A stretch of DNA of 64,000 bases from Megasphaera lornae (GCF_000214495.1 NZ_AFIJ01000007.1:1-64000), one strand, 5' to 3'. Shown: positions 53,370-63,674, counted from the stretch's first letter. A program made the numbers and translations. The notes: generated from the sequence alone by a model not told the origin.

Positions 53370-54284
53370 TTATTCTTTAGTAGTCAAAAGCATGACATCA
53401 ATCGTATCGGGAGTTACAGTGACGCCATTAACAAACGGCATTTCCAATTTCCAGGTTTTGTTTTTAGTAATGCCCGTAACGGAAACAGCGGGTAAATCCC
53501 AATGATCCAAAGACTGTAATTGTGCGGCATCCCCACGTAACGTAACGGTCTTAGGATTGGCAATGACGTTTTTTTCTGTCAATCCCTTATGAAATGTACC
53601 CCGCGTATGTACTACGACAGGAACTTCTTTCGTTGCCGCATTCGGTTCCAAATTCACTGCCACACTGGTCTGCCACGGGGTTACCGTTAAGCCTTCTACA
53701 ACAGTGCCGTCGGCACGCAACAACCGCACCGGAGTCATTGCGGTAAAACCGTCGGGTTTATCACTTATACCGACTTCCACCATCGCATTATCAACCTGAC
53801 GCACCAAACGTCGAGCCCCGCTGACCGTAACTTTTTGCGGTAATACGGATATGTTGCCGACATACGCATTGCCGTTTACCTGCCCGCGAATATGCGGTGT
53901 AACGCTGAATTCTTTTACAGCATACACATCAATAAGTACGGTAGCCCGATTTTGACTCTGTTTTTTCAATTCTGTTCCGCCGGGAATTTCCACATGAATA
54001 GGAGCCTCTACAGTCCCCTCTTTCACTGCCGATAAATCAACATACGCTTTAATAGACGAAGGATCAATATTAATAATGGTATTACGCGGTCCCGCCAAAC
54101 GCACATACACCGACCGCGGTACATGAGATGCTATATATCGTGAATCCAGATTTTCCACTGCTACCGGAACCGTATAGCTGCCTTCACTTGTCGGATTCTG
54201 CTCGCCGATAATAACAAACCATAAAAAAACCGCTACTACCAGACAAATAAGCTTAACTTGCCACTTTTTTTCAATTCGCGTCAT
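53370..54284 (-). CDS. cdaR: CdaR, YbbR-domain regulator of diadenylate cyclase
   Basis: The 304-residue protein has one N-terminal membrane segment (VKLICLVVAVFLWFVIIGE) and an extracytoplasmic part with three YbbR-type repeats, seen as recurring VPVAVENLD, VTVSGARRLV and VTLRGDAAQL segments. CdaR binds CdaA and tunes c-di-AMP synthesis. The ATG at 54284 shares its first base with the cdaA stop, which is why it is chosen over an earlier one. Confidence 0.92.
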   Translation of the reverse strand: MTRIEKKWQVKLICLVVAVFLWFVIIGEQNPTSEGSYTVPVAVENLDSRYIASHVPRSVYVRLAGPRNTIINIDPSSIKAYVDLSAVKEGTVEAPIHVEIPGGTELKKQSQNRATVLIDVYAVKEFSVTPHIRGQVNGNAYVGNISVLPQKVTVSGARRLVRQVDNAMVEVGISDKPDGFTAMTPVRLLRADGTVVEGLTVTPWQTSVAVNLEPNAATKEVPVVVHTRGTFHKGLTEKNVIANPKTVTLRGDAAQLQSLDHWDLPAVSVTGITKNKTWKLEMPFVNGVTVTPDTIDVMLLTTKE

Positions 54285-55108
54285 TATTTTGCCGGCCTCC
54301 ATTTAAAAATATTCGTCCACCCCTGCGGTGCCGGGCGCAAAAAGTTTAATAAAATTTTTTGCAAACTTTTTACCTCTAAATGACGATAAATATGTCCCCC
54401 ATATGTATACGAAATAGCGCCGGTTTCTTCACTGACCACGACTACCACGGCATCGGCCATTTCACTGATACCAATCGCCGCTCGATGTCGCGTTCCCAAT
54501 TCAGTCGACAAAGAGCGATCGGATGTCAACGGCAATAAGCAGGCGGCCGCCATAATTTTATTTTCCCGAATAATAACGGCCCCGTCATGAAGCGGTGTAT
54601 TGGGGATAAAAATATTGCCTAATAACTCTCGAGAAACGGTCCCGTCAATAAAAATTCCCGTATCAATGTAATCATTTAATCCGACTTCCCGTTCAAATAC
54701 CAACAAAGCGCCTGTCCGTGTTTTGGATAAAGACTCGGTAACAGCTGCAATTTCTTCTACTAAACGGTTTAATTCTTCCGTATTAATGCCCTGCCCGGAA
54801 CGCAAAAAACGGCCTCGACCGATTTGTTCCAATGCCCGACGCAACTCCGGTTGAAACACTACCGGTAAGGCAACTAAAATAACCGTCATGCCCTGTTGTA
54901 ACAACCAATTAATAACATGTAAATCCAATACTTTGCTGACTACCGTTACCGCTCCCAAAACAAGCAGCCCTTTAATTAAAGCCACAGCACGTGTATTACA
55001 AATCAAATAATACAATTTATACAAAACAAAGGCCACCAGTAAAATATCCACTATGTCAAGCAACCGAAAACTGCTGATAAACCCTTGAATCGGCACATAC
55101 ATATTCAT
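54284..55108 (-). CDS. cdaA: Diadenylate cyclase CdaA
   Basis: The 274-residue membrane enzyme condenses two ATP to cyclic di-AMP. Three N-terminal membrane segments (about 15-90) are followed by the DAC domain with the DGA motif at 175-177 (PLHDGAVII) and RHR at 207-209 (GTRHRAAIG). GLNDYIDTGIFIDG is also conserved. c-di-AMP controls potassium and osmolyte transport and wall balance; the trkH-type gene at the window end may be related in function. It heads the cdaA-cdaR-FAD oxidoreductase-glmM unit. Confidence 0.97.
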   Translation of the reverse strand: MNMYVPIQGFISSFRLLDIVDILLVAFVLYKLYYLICNTRAVALIKGLLVLGAVTVVSKVLDLHVINWLLQQGMTVILVALPVVFQPELRRALEQIGRGRFLRSGQGINTEELNRLVEEIAAVTESLSKTRTGALLVFEREVGLNDYIDTGIFIDGTVSRELLGNIFIPNTPLHDGAVIIRENKIMAAACLLPLTSDRSLSTELGTRHRAAIGISEMADAVVVVVSEETGAISYTYGGHIYRHLEVKSLQKILLNFLRPAPQGWTNIFKWRPAK

Positions 55109-55196
55109 CGTTTTTGAGCTCCCTCAACGAACTTACATAATTATGTTTTATTGTACACTATTTTTTTTATAAAAGAAAGACAATGACGCATTTTCC

Positions 55197-55736
55197 TCAA
55201 TGGCGTCTGAACAACGACCCCAATCGTTCCACAACGGAAGAGCTGGAATGATTCACCTTCGGAAAACGACGCAACGATGTATTTTGTTCAATCAATGATA
55301 AAAAGTCATCCATCGCTTTTTCCATAGCCGCTAATTGCTCCCAATCCAATTGTTCCAAAACCGCTGAAGTATGCTCCGCCGCTTCCAACTGCCCATGCAA
55401 ACGGGAAAAATCATATGCCGCTACCGTTTGAGGCGAACAGGTTCTATCCAACAATACCCGACATTGTTCCCATAACGAAACCCTTGACACTTGTACAGCC
55501 TCTATTTGTACCATCCAACGTTCCAATACACACGCAAAAAAGTTTTGTAACGAAAGAAATGCGGCCCGTTCATACCGCCGTGCTAAAAAATCGCCTTTTT
55601 TTGTCCCTTTTTTCCAATATTCTTCCGCCCTATGTCGCATAGATAAATAATCCTGCCACAATTCCGCATAAATGCACTGCTTCCAAACATGCATATCCCC
55701 ATTTCCGAAAATGGTTACATCCAATCTTGATTTCAC
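55197..55736 (-). CDS. Hypothetical protein (179 aa)
   Basis: Not recognised. The protein is helical, rich in Trp, Arg and Glu, and soluble (VKSRLDVTIFGNGDMHVWKQ at the start, HSSSSVVERLGSLFRRH at the end). The start was set at the GTG at 55736, which has GGAG eight bases upstream; the longer frame runs through the terminator of the previous gene. It lies between the TrpR-like gene and cdaA, both on the same strand, with a terminator above it. No membrane segment or signal peptide is seen. Confidence 0.68.
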   Translation of the reverse strand: MKSRLDVTIFGNGDMHVWKQCIYAELWQDYLSMRHRAEEYWKKGTKKGDFLARRYERAAFLSLQNFFACVLERWMVQIEAVQVSRVSLWEQCRVLLDRTCSPQTVAAYDFSRLHGQLEAAEHTSAVLEQLDWEQLAAMEKAMDDFLSLIEQNTSLRRFPKVNHSSSSVVERLGSLFRRH

Positions 55737-55776
55737 CTGCTGTTCTCCTTTACTGGCGACATATAATATGCACACA

Positions 55777-55810
55777 CGAAAAGACTCTCGATCATTCGAG
55801 AGTCTTTTCG
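55777..55810 (-). terminator. Terminator after the TrpR-like gene
   Basis: A perfect 15-base-pair stem (55777-55791 with 55796-55810, four-base loop) on the minus strand, with TTTTC within the descending arm, starts eight bases past the stop codon. Confidence 0.85.
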
Positions 55811-55818
55811 CACTGTTT

Positions 55819-56151
55819 TTACACGTCTTCATCGTGTTTACATTGCCGCATACGTCCGGCCTGTTCCATGCGCTCCAAAATAACCGTATAGCCGCCCGCA
55901 CCGTGCTGAAGACAACGATTAATACGGCTAATTGTAGCCGTACTGACGCCGGTTTTTTTCACAACATCTTCATAACTGTCCCCATTTTTTAACATACGGG
56001 CAACTTCCAGCCGGGCCGACATGGCTTTCCTTTCTGCAATTGTGCAAAGATCCTCAAAAAAATCATGGCATTCCTGCACATTCCGTAATTCCAAAATAGC
56101 GGCAAAAAGTTGTGCATGTGCCGCATCTTGCCGACTTTTTTCGGCACTCAT
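55819..56151 (-). CDS. YerC/YecD family TrpR-related DNA-binding protein
   Basis: The 110-residue protein has the TrpR-superfamily helix-turn-helix (GDSYEDVVKKTGVSTATISRINRCL, about residues 57-81) behind FFEDLCTIAERKAMSARLEVARML. It resembles Bacillus YerC. The regulator's targets and ligand are unknown; it need not bind tryptophan. The start at 56151 follows GAGGTG at spacing eight. It has its own promoter at 56201-56229. Confidence 0.9.
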   Translation of the reverse strand: MSAEKSRQDAAHAQLFAAILELRNVQECHDFFEDLCTIAERKAMSARLEVARMLKNGDSYEDVVKKTGVSTATISRINRCLQHGAGGYTVILERMEQAGRMRQCKHDEDV

Positions 56152-56200
56152 AGGCGCCACCTCTCACTTTATTAATTTACTATACTAAATCTTCTATTTT

Positions 56201-56229
56201 ATTATAAAACAGCCCCTTCTGAATGTCGA
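56201..56229 (-). promoter_or_regulatory. Sigma-A promoter of the TrpR-like gene
   Basis: TCGACA (56224-56229) and a perfect TATAAT (56201-56206) on the minus strand are separated by 17 bases. The pair begins only a few bases below the polC stop codon. Confidence 0.8.
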
Positions 56230-56233
56230 TAGT

Positions 56234-59200
56234 TTACATAGCAAAGAGATCCATTTGCTCATCTTCCGGCAACTCCTTCAGACACCCGGCTTCCGTCATG
56301 ACATCCAACAAAGATTGCCCTATTTTTCCGCGCAATCGCAAATCTTCTTTGGAAGAAAAGGGCGCTTTTTCACGAGCCGCCACAATTTGTTCCGCCACAT
56401 TATCCCCTAAGCCGTCAATCGCCGTAAAAGGAGGTAATATTTTCCCGTCACAAATAATAAACTTTTTAGCTTGCGAACGGTGAATATCCACATTTAAGAA
56501 AGAAAAACCTCGTAAGCTCATTTCTACTGCCAATTCCAACGCCGAGTACAAATCCGTTTCTATTTTTGAAGCTTTCGTTCCCTTGGCCTCGATGTCCTTC
56601 ATCACCTTTTTTTGTACTTCCAACCCATGAATCATAGCGGACAATTTAAAGGCCTTGGCACGAATCGTGAAATATGCCGCATAGTAAGCCAACGGATAAT
56701 GAATCTTAAACCAGGCAATCCGAAACGCCATCATAACATAGGCGACCGCATGCGCACGCGGGAAAAGATAGCCGATTTTTTTACAGGACTCAATAAACCA
56801 GTCGGGAATATTACCGGCTTTTAATTCCCCCTCAAAATCCGTTGTCTTTTCACCTACCTTGTTGACCTTATCTATGCCCTTTCCCTTCCGCACATTTTCC
56901 ATCACTTTAAAACTTGTTTTCGGCTGAATCCCGTGCTGAATTAAATAGTTCATAATATCATCTCGCGTAGACACCGCTTCTTTTAACGGTACCGTTCCGG
57001 AGGTAATCAAATCCTGCGCATTATTCAACCATACATCCGTTCCATGTGAAAAACCGGAAATACGCACTAATTCAGAAAAGGTTTTCGGTTTAGTATCCAG
57101 TAACATTTTCCGCACAAACGATGTACCGAATTCAGGTATTCCCAAACTCCCTACAGGCGACCCCAATTCTTCCGACGTCAATCCCAAGGCTGCGGGACTG
57201 CAAAATAAGCTCATCGTTTCCGCATCATCAAAGGCGATCGTACGAGCGTCTACACCGGTTAAATCTTCCAACATACGAATAACGGTCGGATCATCATGTC
57301 CTAAAATATCCAACTTTACCAACCGACCTTCAATCGAATGATAGTCAAAATGCGTGGTAATAATACCGCTATCTTTCTTATTCGCCGGATATTGTACAGG
57401 GGTAAAATGATGCACATCCATATCTCGCGGAATAACCATCACCCCGCCGGGATGCTGCCCGGTCGTATTTTTCACGCCCGTACATCCGCTGACCAGACTG
57501 TTGATATACGCATCATTTACCTTAATACCGCGTTTTTCCGCCCACTTCATAACATACCCGTACGCCGTCTTATCTTTAACGGCGCCGATAGTCCCTGCAC
57601 GAAATACATTGTCTTTACCGAACAATTCTTCAGTGTACTTATGCGCTTGGGGATGATATTCCCCGGAGAAATTCAAATCAATATCCGGAACTTTATCCCC
57701 ATCGAAACCTAAGAAAATCGCAAAAGGTATATTATGCCCATCTTTATGTAAAGAAGCACCGCAATGCGGGCATTTTTTATGAGGCAAATCAAAACCGCCC
57801 CCCACTTCACCCTTGATAAAAAACTCGCTGTACTGACAAGAGGGGCATACATAATGCGGCGGCAACGGATTCACTTCCGTAATATCGGCCATCGTGGCTA
57901 CAAACGACGAACCTACCGAGCCTCGCGATCCTACCAGATAACCGTCGTCATGCGAATGCTTAACCAATTTATGCGCAATATAATATAGCACACCGAAACC
58001 ATTTCCTAAAATAGAAGTAAATTCTTCTGTCAGACGATCCGCAACAATCTTAGGCAACGGATTGCCATATAGTTTATAAGCCTTATCATAACACATTTTT
58101 TTCAACGCTTCTGAAGAACCTGCTATTTTCGGAAAATACAACGTTTCTTTCGGAATAGGACGTACGTCTTCAATCATTTCATTAATTTTGTTGGTATTGG
58201 TAATCACCACTTCGCGAGCCCGTTCTTCTCCTAAATAAAAAAATTCTTTTAACATTTCATCGGTTGTATGAAAATATAAATCGGGCTGATATTGAGCATC
58301 TTCAAAACCTTTACCGGTCATTAAAATTTCCCGATAAATTTTATCTTCCGGATTCAGAAAATGAGCATCTCCCGTAGCAACCGTTAATTTTCCCAGTTCA
58401 TCACCGATTTTTAACACTGTGCGATTTATATTACGCAACCCTTCTTCATCTTTTACCAAGCCTTCCCGCACTAAAAAACCGTTATTGGATATAGGCTGTA
58501 TTTCTAAATAATCATACCACGAAGCAATCCGTTTCAACTCTTCATACGGTAATTTTTTTTGTACCATAGAACGAATTAATTCTCCGGCTTCACATGCCGA
58601 ACCCAAAATTAACCCTTCCCTATATTCATTTAATATGGCTCGGGGAATCCGCGGTCGTCCGCGATAAATATATTTCAAATGGGAAATACTCACCAATCTG
58701 TACAAATTACGAATACCCACCTGATTTTTCGCCAAAATAATAATATGATACGAACGATCAATCCGATCGTCAAATAAATACCCTTCCATGCCATAAATAA
58801 CTTTTACCTGATTGGACTTATCCGTAGAAATTTCCTGTAATAACGGAAAAGATTGCACCACTCCGTGGTCGGTGACCGCCACTGCCGGATGGTGCCATTT
58901 TTTTACCGTTTTAATTAATTGTTTAACCGTAATCAACGCATCCATATCACTCATAACCGTATGCAAATGAAGTTCTACACGCGGGGTCGGATTCGTATCT
59001 TCACGAACGACCGTTTCATCGTCGGCAACTAAAATATCCTGTACATTCAATACATAATCATTTTGATACGTATCATATTGCACATCGCCACGTACGGAAA
59101 CATACGAACCGACGGACAATTGTTTTTGTAATCTTTCATACGCCTCGGGGGAAATGCTTTGCTTCTTTTTAAACTTACTGTTGCCCTGATTCGCAACTTC

Positions 59201-59833
59201 CAAAAAACGCTTAGCCGAAATCCCGTTAGTTTTATCGGCCATTTGGAATGTTAATAAAATTCTTTTTGATTTTAACAGACGAAAATCAACATTAACAACT
59301 TTCCCCTTAAAAATCACTTGATTACGCTCTTCTCCCAGCACGCTGTTAATAGCAACGGGATCGCCGGTAAAAAATTTACCGTACAATACCTTACTGTTTT
59401 GTCCGGTCTTATTGCCCTTACCGCTGCCGGAATCCGGGAGTCGTTCCGCCGCCCGACAAGCTTTTCGATATGTTTCATCATATATATCGGGCGTTTCTTC
59501 ATATAACGCTTCATAACAATCTTCATGCGGAATGTCGTATCCCTCTAAATCATCGGTATAAAAATCGGCTACAGACTGCAGTACTTCATCCGCCTCCGTT
59601 GCCGCTTCTTCCGGCATTACCGTCGCTTCTATGGTTACCGTCCCTTGCAGGCCCAATGTACGGCATACTAAAAGACGTAAGGTCTCCATATCGGTAACAG
59701 GATGTGCGGATATAGTATGCACCTGCCAGCGCGGTTCCGGTGACTGCAAACATATTTCAGTAATGCGCACTTGTTCCTTCCCCGTATTTTCTACCCATAT
59801 TTCGTTTTTAGGAACAATATGCCAAACGTCCAT
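56234..59833 (-). CDS. polC: DNA polymerase III alpha subunit, PolC type, lacking the exonuclease domain
   Basis: The replicative polymerase has 1,199 residues against about 1,430 in Bacillus. An N-terminal domain (1-165) is followed by an OB fold (about 172-272) and a PHP domain (VELHLHTVMSDMDAL at 286-300, AVTDHGVVQSFP). The PHP then runs directly from VIYGMEGYLFDDRIDRS to YHIIILAKNQVGIRNLYRLVS near residues 357-362. Other PolC proteins carry the roughly 190-residue DnaQ-like 3'-5' exonuclease, with its DVETTG motif, at exactly that place. The zinc-binding CPSC..CPHC, the palm Asp in PDIDLNFSGEY, and the beta-clamp motif QMDLFAM at the end are intact. Polymerase function is likely; proofreading must come from elsewhere. 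Confidence 0.95.
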   Translation of the reverse strand: MDVWHIVPKNEIWVENTGKEQVRITEICLQSPEPRWQVHTISAHPVTDMETLRLLVCRTLGLQGTVTIEATVMPEEAATEADEVLQSVADFYTDDLEGYDIPHEDCYEALYEETPDIYDETYRKACRAAERLPDSGSGKGNKTGQNSKVLYGKFFTGDPVAINSVLGEERNQVIFKGKVVNVDFRLLKSKRILLTFQMADKTNGISAKRFLEVANQGNSKFKKKQSISPEAYERLQKQLSVGSYVSVRGDVQYDTYQNDYVLNVQDILVADDETVVREDTNPTPRVELHLHTVMSDMDALITVKQLIKTVKKWHHPAVAVTDHGVVQSFPLLQEISTDKSNQVKVIYGMEGYLFDDRIDRSYHIIILAKNQVGIRNLYRLVSISHLKYIYRGRPRIPRAILNEYREGLILGSACEAGELIRSMVQKKLPYEELKRIASWYDYLEIQPISNNGFLVREGLVKDEEGLRNINRTVLKIGDELGKLTVATGDAHFLNPEDKIYREILMTGKGFEDAQYQPDLYFHTTDEMLKEFFYLGEERAREVVITNTNKINEMIEDVRPIPKETLYFPKIAGSSEALKKMCYDKAYKLYGNPLPKIVADRLTEEFTSILGNGFGVLYYIAHKLVKHSHDDGYLVGSRGSVGSSFVATMADITEVNPLPPHYVCPSCQYSEFFIKGEVGGGFDLPHKKCPHCGASLHKDGHNIPFAIFLGFDGDKVPDIDLNFSGEYHPQAHKYTEELFGKDNVFRAGTIGAVKDKTAYGYVMKWAEKRGIKVNDAYINSLVSGCTGVKNTTGQHPGGVMVIPRDMDVHHFTPVQYPANKKDSGIITTHFDYHSIEGRLVKLDILGHDDPTVIRMLEDLTGVDARTIAFDDAETMSLFCSPAALGLTSEELGSPVGSLGIPEFGTSFVRKMLLDTKPKTFSELVRISGFSHGTDVWLNNAQDLITSGTVPLKEAVSTRDDIMNYLIQHGIQPKTSFKVMENVRKGKGIDKVNKVGEKTTDFEGELKAGNIPDWFIESCKKIGYLFPRAHAVAYVMMAFRIAWFKIHYPLAYYAAYFTIRAKAFKLSAMIHGLEVQKKVMKDIEAKGTKASKIETDLYSALELAVEMSLRGFSFLNVDIHRSQAKKFIICDGKILPPFTAIDGLGDNVAEQIVAAREKAPFSSKEDLRLRGKIGQSLLDVMTEAGCLKELPEDEQMDLFAM

Positions 59834-59864
59834 CTTCTCTATCCCCTTTCAATGCCGACTGTCC

Positions 59865-60878
59865 CTATCGTTTGCCACTGCTGTATAAGCATAATAACGG
59901 CCCCATATCCGCTTCTTTGGCAATCCCTCGACGAAGATTAACCTGCAACTTAAAAATGGCGGCAATAAGTTCTCTCAGCTCTTTTATTGTCCAATACTTT
60001 TCCTTTTTTTTCAAGTGCCATACGATTCCCTTTACATTACACCCCTTATTAATTTCCTGCATAAGCGCTACAGCTTGCCGTTCACTCATTCCCATAGCCG
60101 TCAATTCTTTATATTCCAACAATATATGCAATTGGGTCAATATAGCACCGACACTTTTTAAAAATACTTTAGGGTTAAAAAGACCCGGAAAAAACGATAC
60201 AATTTCCGCCGTTTTACGTGAAAAAAAGAAGTCTAAAAAAGAAAATATATTTTTTTCCACCGCCCCCGAAAACATGCCCTGCAAATCCGCTACATCCAAT
60301 ACCGCTTCCGCCTCCGCTTGTAAACATATACGCTGAATTTCTGTATAAATATATTGCAACGAAATATCCTGCCAAGTAGCGAATAAATTTTGTAAATATT
60401 GCGTACCTTGTGCCGTCAACGTATGTCCCTGCTCCTGAAAAAACGCGTTTACATACCGCATGATTTCCTTACTGCTTACAGGCGGACAATACCAAACCGT
60501 TGCCAACGCGGACAATGCGCGAAAAAAAGGATCTTTTTCATCCAACATACCCTCCCTATAAAAAAGCAACCCGTTTTCTTCAGGAAAATGCGCCAACCGC
60601 TGTAAAAACCATTCTTCTTCCGCCGTCATTTTTTTGCGGGAAGCCCCTTTATGTTTACCGCGTAATAATGTATCTTCCCGACAAATCGTCACGGCAGCCC
60701 GACAAAATAACCCGGTTTCTCCTATCATTTCCGCCAAACGTGACAGGGAGATATCTCGTTCCGCCGTTTGTATATCCATATCCGCCCCTGCCCGTTGTCG
60801 ACAAGCTTGTAAAAATTCCCGGCGATGCCGCTCCCGCAAATACGATTCCGTACCGTATATAATAGCTATTTGCTTCAT
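59865..60878 (-). CDS. holA: DNA polymerase III subunit delta
   Basis: The 337-residue clamp-loader subunit opens the beta clamp. [22 protein letters not shown] is the N-terminal clamp-binding region, FRALSALATVWYCPP and FLDFFFSRKTAEIVSFF fit the central part, and the C-terminal collar has KGIVWHLKKKEKYW. Sequence conservation is low as usual for HolA. It overlaps comEC by four bases; comEC-holA adjacency is common in Bacillota. Confidence 0.9.
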   Translation of the reverse strand: MKQIAIIYGTESYLRERHRREFLQACRQRAGADMDIQTAERDISLSRLAEMIGETGLFCRAAVTICREDTLLRGKHKGASRKKMTAEEEWFLQRLAHFPEENGLLFYREGMLDEKDPFFRALSALATVWYCPPVSSKEIMRYVNAFFQEQGHTLTAQGTQYLQNLFATWQDISLQYIYTEIQRICLQAEAEAVLDVADLQGMFSGAVEKNIFSFLDFFFSRKTAEIVSFFPGLFNPKVFLKSVGAILTQLHILLEYKELTAMGMSERQAVALMQEINKGCNVKGIVWHLKKKEKYWTIKELRELIAAIFKLQVNLRRGIAKEADMGPLLCLYSSGKR

Positions 60879-62995
60879 TCTCTTGCTCCTTTATAAGTTT
60901 CCCAAAGCCACCGGTTGCGTACATAAGTCATCCGCACGCGTCCGTCCGTTGCCGGCGCAAAACAGTATACGCCCTTATACGCCGCCGCCTGTTTCCATGC
61001 CGCACAAGCTTCCCGCCCCTTATAAGGACAATGCACAATCCATGCGCAAACGCCCTCCGGCATAGTAAAAAACTCTGTTTTATCCGCTTTAAAAACTTCC
61101 ACACAAGCCCCTGCGGGAAATCTATCTTCCTTCCGTCCCCAGCTTAAATAATACGGCTGACGCCCGGAAAAAACAGTACATCCGGGAGGTCTGCCGAAAC
61201 ACTGTCGCACCTTTCCCGCAGTCAAATACGGCGCCAATTGGCGGGCCGTATTTTTCGTATCTTTGCCGCTTACAGTACAGGCATCCAAAGCAAAAATTCC
61301 TTCATATTGTAAAGCGGGGATAACCGTATACGATATATCTTCCCCTGAACTGAAATTTTCTTTATTATACCACAAGCGAACCCGATTATCTGCGGTTACG
61401 GCACAAACCGCACTGTCTCTTCCGAAATCAAAGCTATACACAGTAATCGCCGGTGCCGTCAGCCAAGCGACCATTTGACCGCTTACCCAAACGACCGAAC
61501 TTAGTCCCGCGGCAATATACCCTTGCCGTTTTTTTAAAAACACCGCCCCGGCAGCAATATACCAAGCGGCTGCGGTCGTCACGGATAGTGCGCCGTGCCA
61601 ATAACGACTATACGGGAAAGCCGCCAAACAGGCATTTCCCTGTATGGCCCAAGTTAATAACCATTGCAGCGGATATAAGAATATATCTCCCAACGGCGTC
61701 CATATACTGCCCGTTATGACACTTCCCAACCCTAAAAGAATGACCAAATCCAACACCGGTGCAACCAATAAATTAGCAATAAAGGAATATACAGGCAACG
61801 CTTGAAAGGAAGCCAACACCAACGGCATCACCAAAATTTGTGCAGACGCACATAACGCCAAACTTTCCCGCAAAAAGGAAGGGAACCGCTGCAAAATAAA
61901 TTGAAATTTGGAATACCACAAAAGAATTCCCGCCGAAGCTCCGCAAGACAAACGAAAACTGAGATCAAATACCATAAACGGATTATATAACAACATCCCC
62001 GCTATTGCGATTCCTAAAGCTTGACACCCCATATACCGACGCTTTAAAACCACCCCGTATGCACTGATAAGCCCCATAATAAGGGAACGTACTACAGGCG
62101 CTGCAAACTCGGACAAGGCGCCATAGGTACATACAATGCCTACTAAAAAAATAAACCGCACGCGTTGAGGCCATCCCAAACGTCGACCGATAACTTGTAA
62201 TGCCGCAAATAATAAAGCCATATGAGAACCGGAAACCGATAAAATATGAATCAAACCGGTAGCGGCAAACTGGCGAATTAACGCAGGCGGCAACTCATCA
62301 TAATGCCCTCCGAACAATAAACTGCTTAAAATTCGCGCCTTCTCTGTCGGTAATACCCGACAAAATCGGTGATACAGCGTTTCCCGCACACGCTGTACGT
62401 AATATCTGCGTCCCTTGCCGTTCTGTAACAATTGCATATCGGCTATTTTTTTTACCCGTAACCTGCCGACGATATTACGTTCCCGATCTTTATGAAACCG
62501 ATCATACGTACCGGGATTCATCGTATACGTCAAAGGACGCAATACCCCGGCAACTTGAACGGTACTGCCGATACCGATACGGGGAGAAGAGGGCAAAGTC
62601 ACATATATATTGCCGCCGTTTCCGGAAGCATACGGCACTTCTCGCCCGATTCCCACCTTCTCCGCCTGCATAATATAGGTGACCATCGATCCCCGTTCAT
62701 CAATATAAGAGGCACGCTTTTCGAGTATAGTTCCCATGACTTGCAACGGTTTACCGAACCGATTTTCCCATTCTTTACCATACGCATCGCCCACTTGTCC
62801 CATTCGCAACATACCGATTGCCATAGCAAGAATAGTCACCGTTACATACAAAAACAACGAGCGACGAAAGAGCACACTGCCTACGCAACCTATCCCCAAT
62901 ACCATCCAACCGCCTATATACGGAATTGTCATCCACGCATATCCCAGCATACCGACGGCGGTCCCGACAGCCGCTACAGGTCCCCAATATATCAT
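60875..62995 (-). CDS. comEC: ComEC/Rec2 family DNA uptake channel protein
   Basis: The 706-residue membrane protein has about ten hydrophobic segments. The competence domain is clear: [48 protein letters not shown] and [17 protein letters not shown]. An N-terminal DUF4131/OB-like extracytoplasmic region precedes it. The C-terminal 180 residues are in the place of the metallo-beta-lactamase-like domain but have no HxHxDH motif. ComEC carries single-stranded DNA across the membrane. It shares four bases with comEA (ATGA). Confidence 0.9.
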   Translation of the reverse strand: MIYWGPVAAVGTAVGMLGYAWMTIPYIGGWMVLGIGCVGSVLFRRSLFLYVTVTILAMAIGMLRMGQVGDAYGKEWENRFGKPLQVMGTILEKRASYIDERGSMVTYIMQAEKVGIGREVPYASGNGGNIYVTLPSSPRIGIGSTVQVAGVLRPLTYTMNPGTYDRFHKDRERNIVGRLRVKKIADMQLLQNGKGRRYYVQRVRETLYHRFCRVLPTEKARILSSLLFGGHYDELPPALIRQFAATGLIHILSVSGSHMALLFAALQVIGRRLGWPQRVRFIFLVGIVCTYGALSEFAAPVVRSLIMGLISAYGVVLKRRYMGCQALGIAIAGMLLYNPFMVFDLSFRLSCGASAGILLWYSKFQFILQRFPSFLRESLALCASAQILVMPLVLASFQALPVYSFIANLLVAPVLDLVILLGLGSVITGSIWTPLGDIFLYPLQWLLTWAIQGNACLAAFPYSRYWHGALSVTTAAAWYIAAGAVFLKKRQGYIAAGLSSVVWVSGQMVAWLTAPAITVYSFDFGRDSAVCAVTADNRVRLWYNKENFSSGEDISYTVIPALQYEGIFALDACTVSGKDTKNTARQLAPYLTAGKVRQCFGRPPGCTVFSGRQPYYLSWGRKEDRFPAGACVEVFKADKTEFFTMPEGVCAWIVHCPYKGREACAAWKQAAAYKGVYCFAPATDGRVRMTYVRNRWLWETYKGARE

Positions 62996-63528
62996 ACGCG
63001 TATTTTATCTTTCAGCTCTTCATATTTACTATCTCCGATGCCTTTAACTTGCCGCAAATCTTCTCCTTGCATAAACGGACCGTGTTGGTTGCGATATTTC
63101 ACAATTTTTTTTGCCGTAGCCATACCGATTCCCGGAAGCGTCGCCAATTTTTCCGCCGAAGCTCCATTAATATTAATCGTATCTTCATTTTCCGGAGGCG
63201 CCGTCGGTACTCCCGTTAACGTATACGGAATATGAATATGCATACCGTCTTTAATACGAGCTGCCAAATTTACCGCATGCACATCGGCATAAGCAACAAC
63301 ACCGCCGGCCGCCTGTACCGCTTCCCCTTGTCGTACGGTTTCAGAAAAAGAATATAAGCCGGGATGCCGTACAGCTCCGGTAACGAATACATACACCGGC
63401 GCATCTTCCGGCACCGTCATTTGCGGCACCGGTTGTGCCATACTCTCTGTAACGTTCCACCATCGTACAGTGCCGAAAATAATTCCGAAAAACACGACGA
63501 CACCGAGCATAATATTACGTGCCACCAT
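62992..63528 (-). CDS. comEA: ComEA family helix-hairpin-helix DNA receptor
   Basis: The 178-residue protein has an N-terminal membrane anchor ([19 protein letters not shown]) and an SLBB domain ([34 protein letters not shown]). Two C-terminal helix-hairpin-helix motifs follow ([29 protein letters not shown], then [16 protein letters not shown]). It binds incoming double-stranded DNA at the cell surface. The start at 63528 has GGAGG eight bases upstream. That site can pair with an upstream CCTTCTTTCTTC stretch. Confidence 0.94.
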   Translation of the reverse strand: MVARNIMLGVVVFFGIIFGTVRWWNVTESMAQPVPQMTVPEDAPVYVFVTGAVRHPGLYSFSETVRQGEAVQAAGGVVAYADVHAVNLAARIKDGMHIHIPYTLTGVPTAPPENEDTININGASAEKLATLPGIGMATAKKIVKYRNQHGPFMQGEDLRQVKGIGDSKYEELKDKIRV

Positions 63529-63535
63529 AAAAAAG

Positions 63536-63583
63536 ACCTCCTTCTTCATTTGCTGTTACTCTTATTGTAAGAAGAAAGAAGGT
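63536..63583 (-). promoter_or_regulatory. Hairpin that could mask the comEA ribosome-binding site
   Basis: On the minus strand ACCTTCTTTCTTC (63571-63583) can pair with GAAGAAGGAGGT (63536-63547) over 12 pairs with one bulge and one G-U, hiding GGAGG. A -10-like TACAAT at 63564-63569, if used, would start transcription inside the loop and leave out the upstream arm; a more upstream start would include it. Confidence 0.5.
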
Positions 63584-63674
63584 CTATGACTATAAAAATA
63601 AGACGATATTCATTTTATCATCACATAAGACTGAAAAAAATAACATTTCATGAAACGACATATGCTATGTTTCA

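Noticed and set aside
56163..56233. Factor-independent terminator after polC
   Set aside because: The sequence contains the promoter of the next gene but no stem of useful strength.
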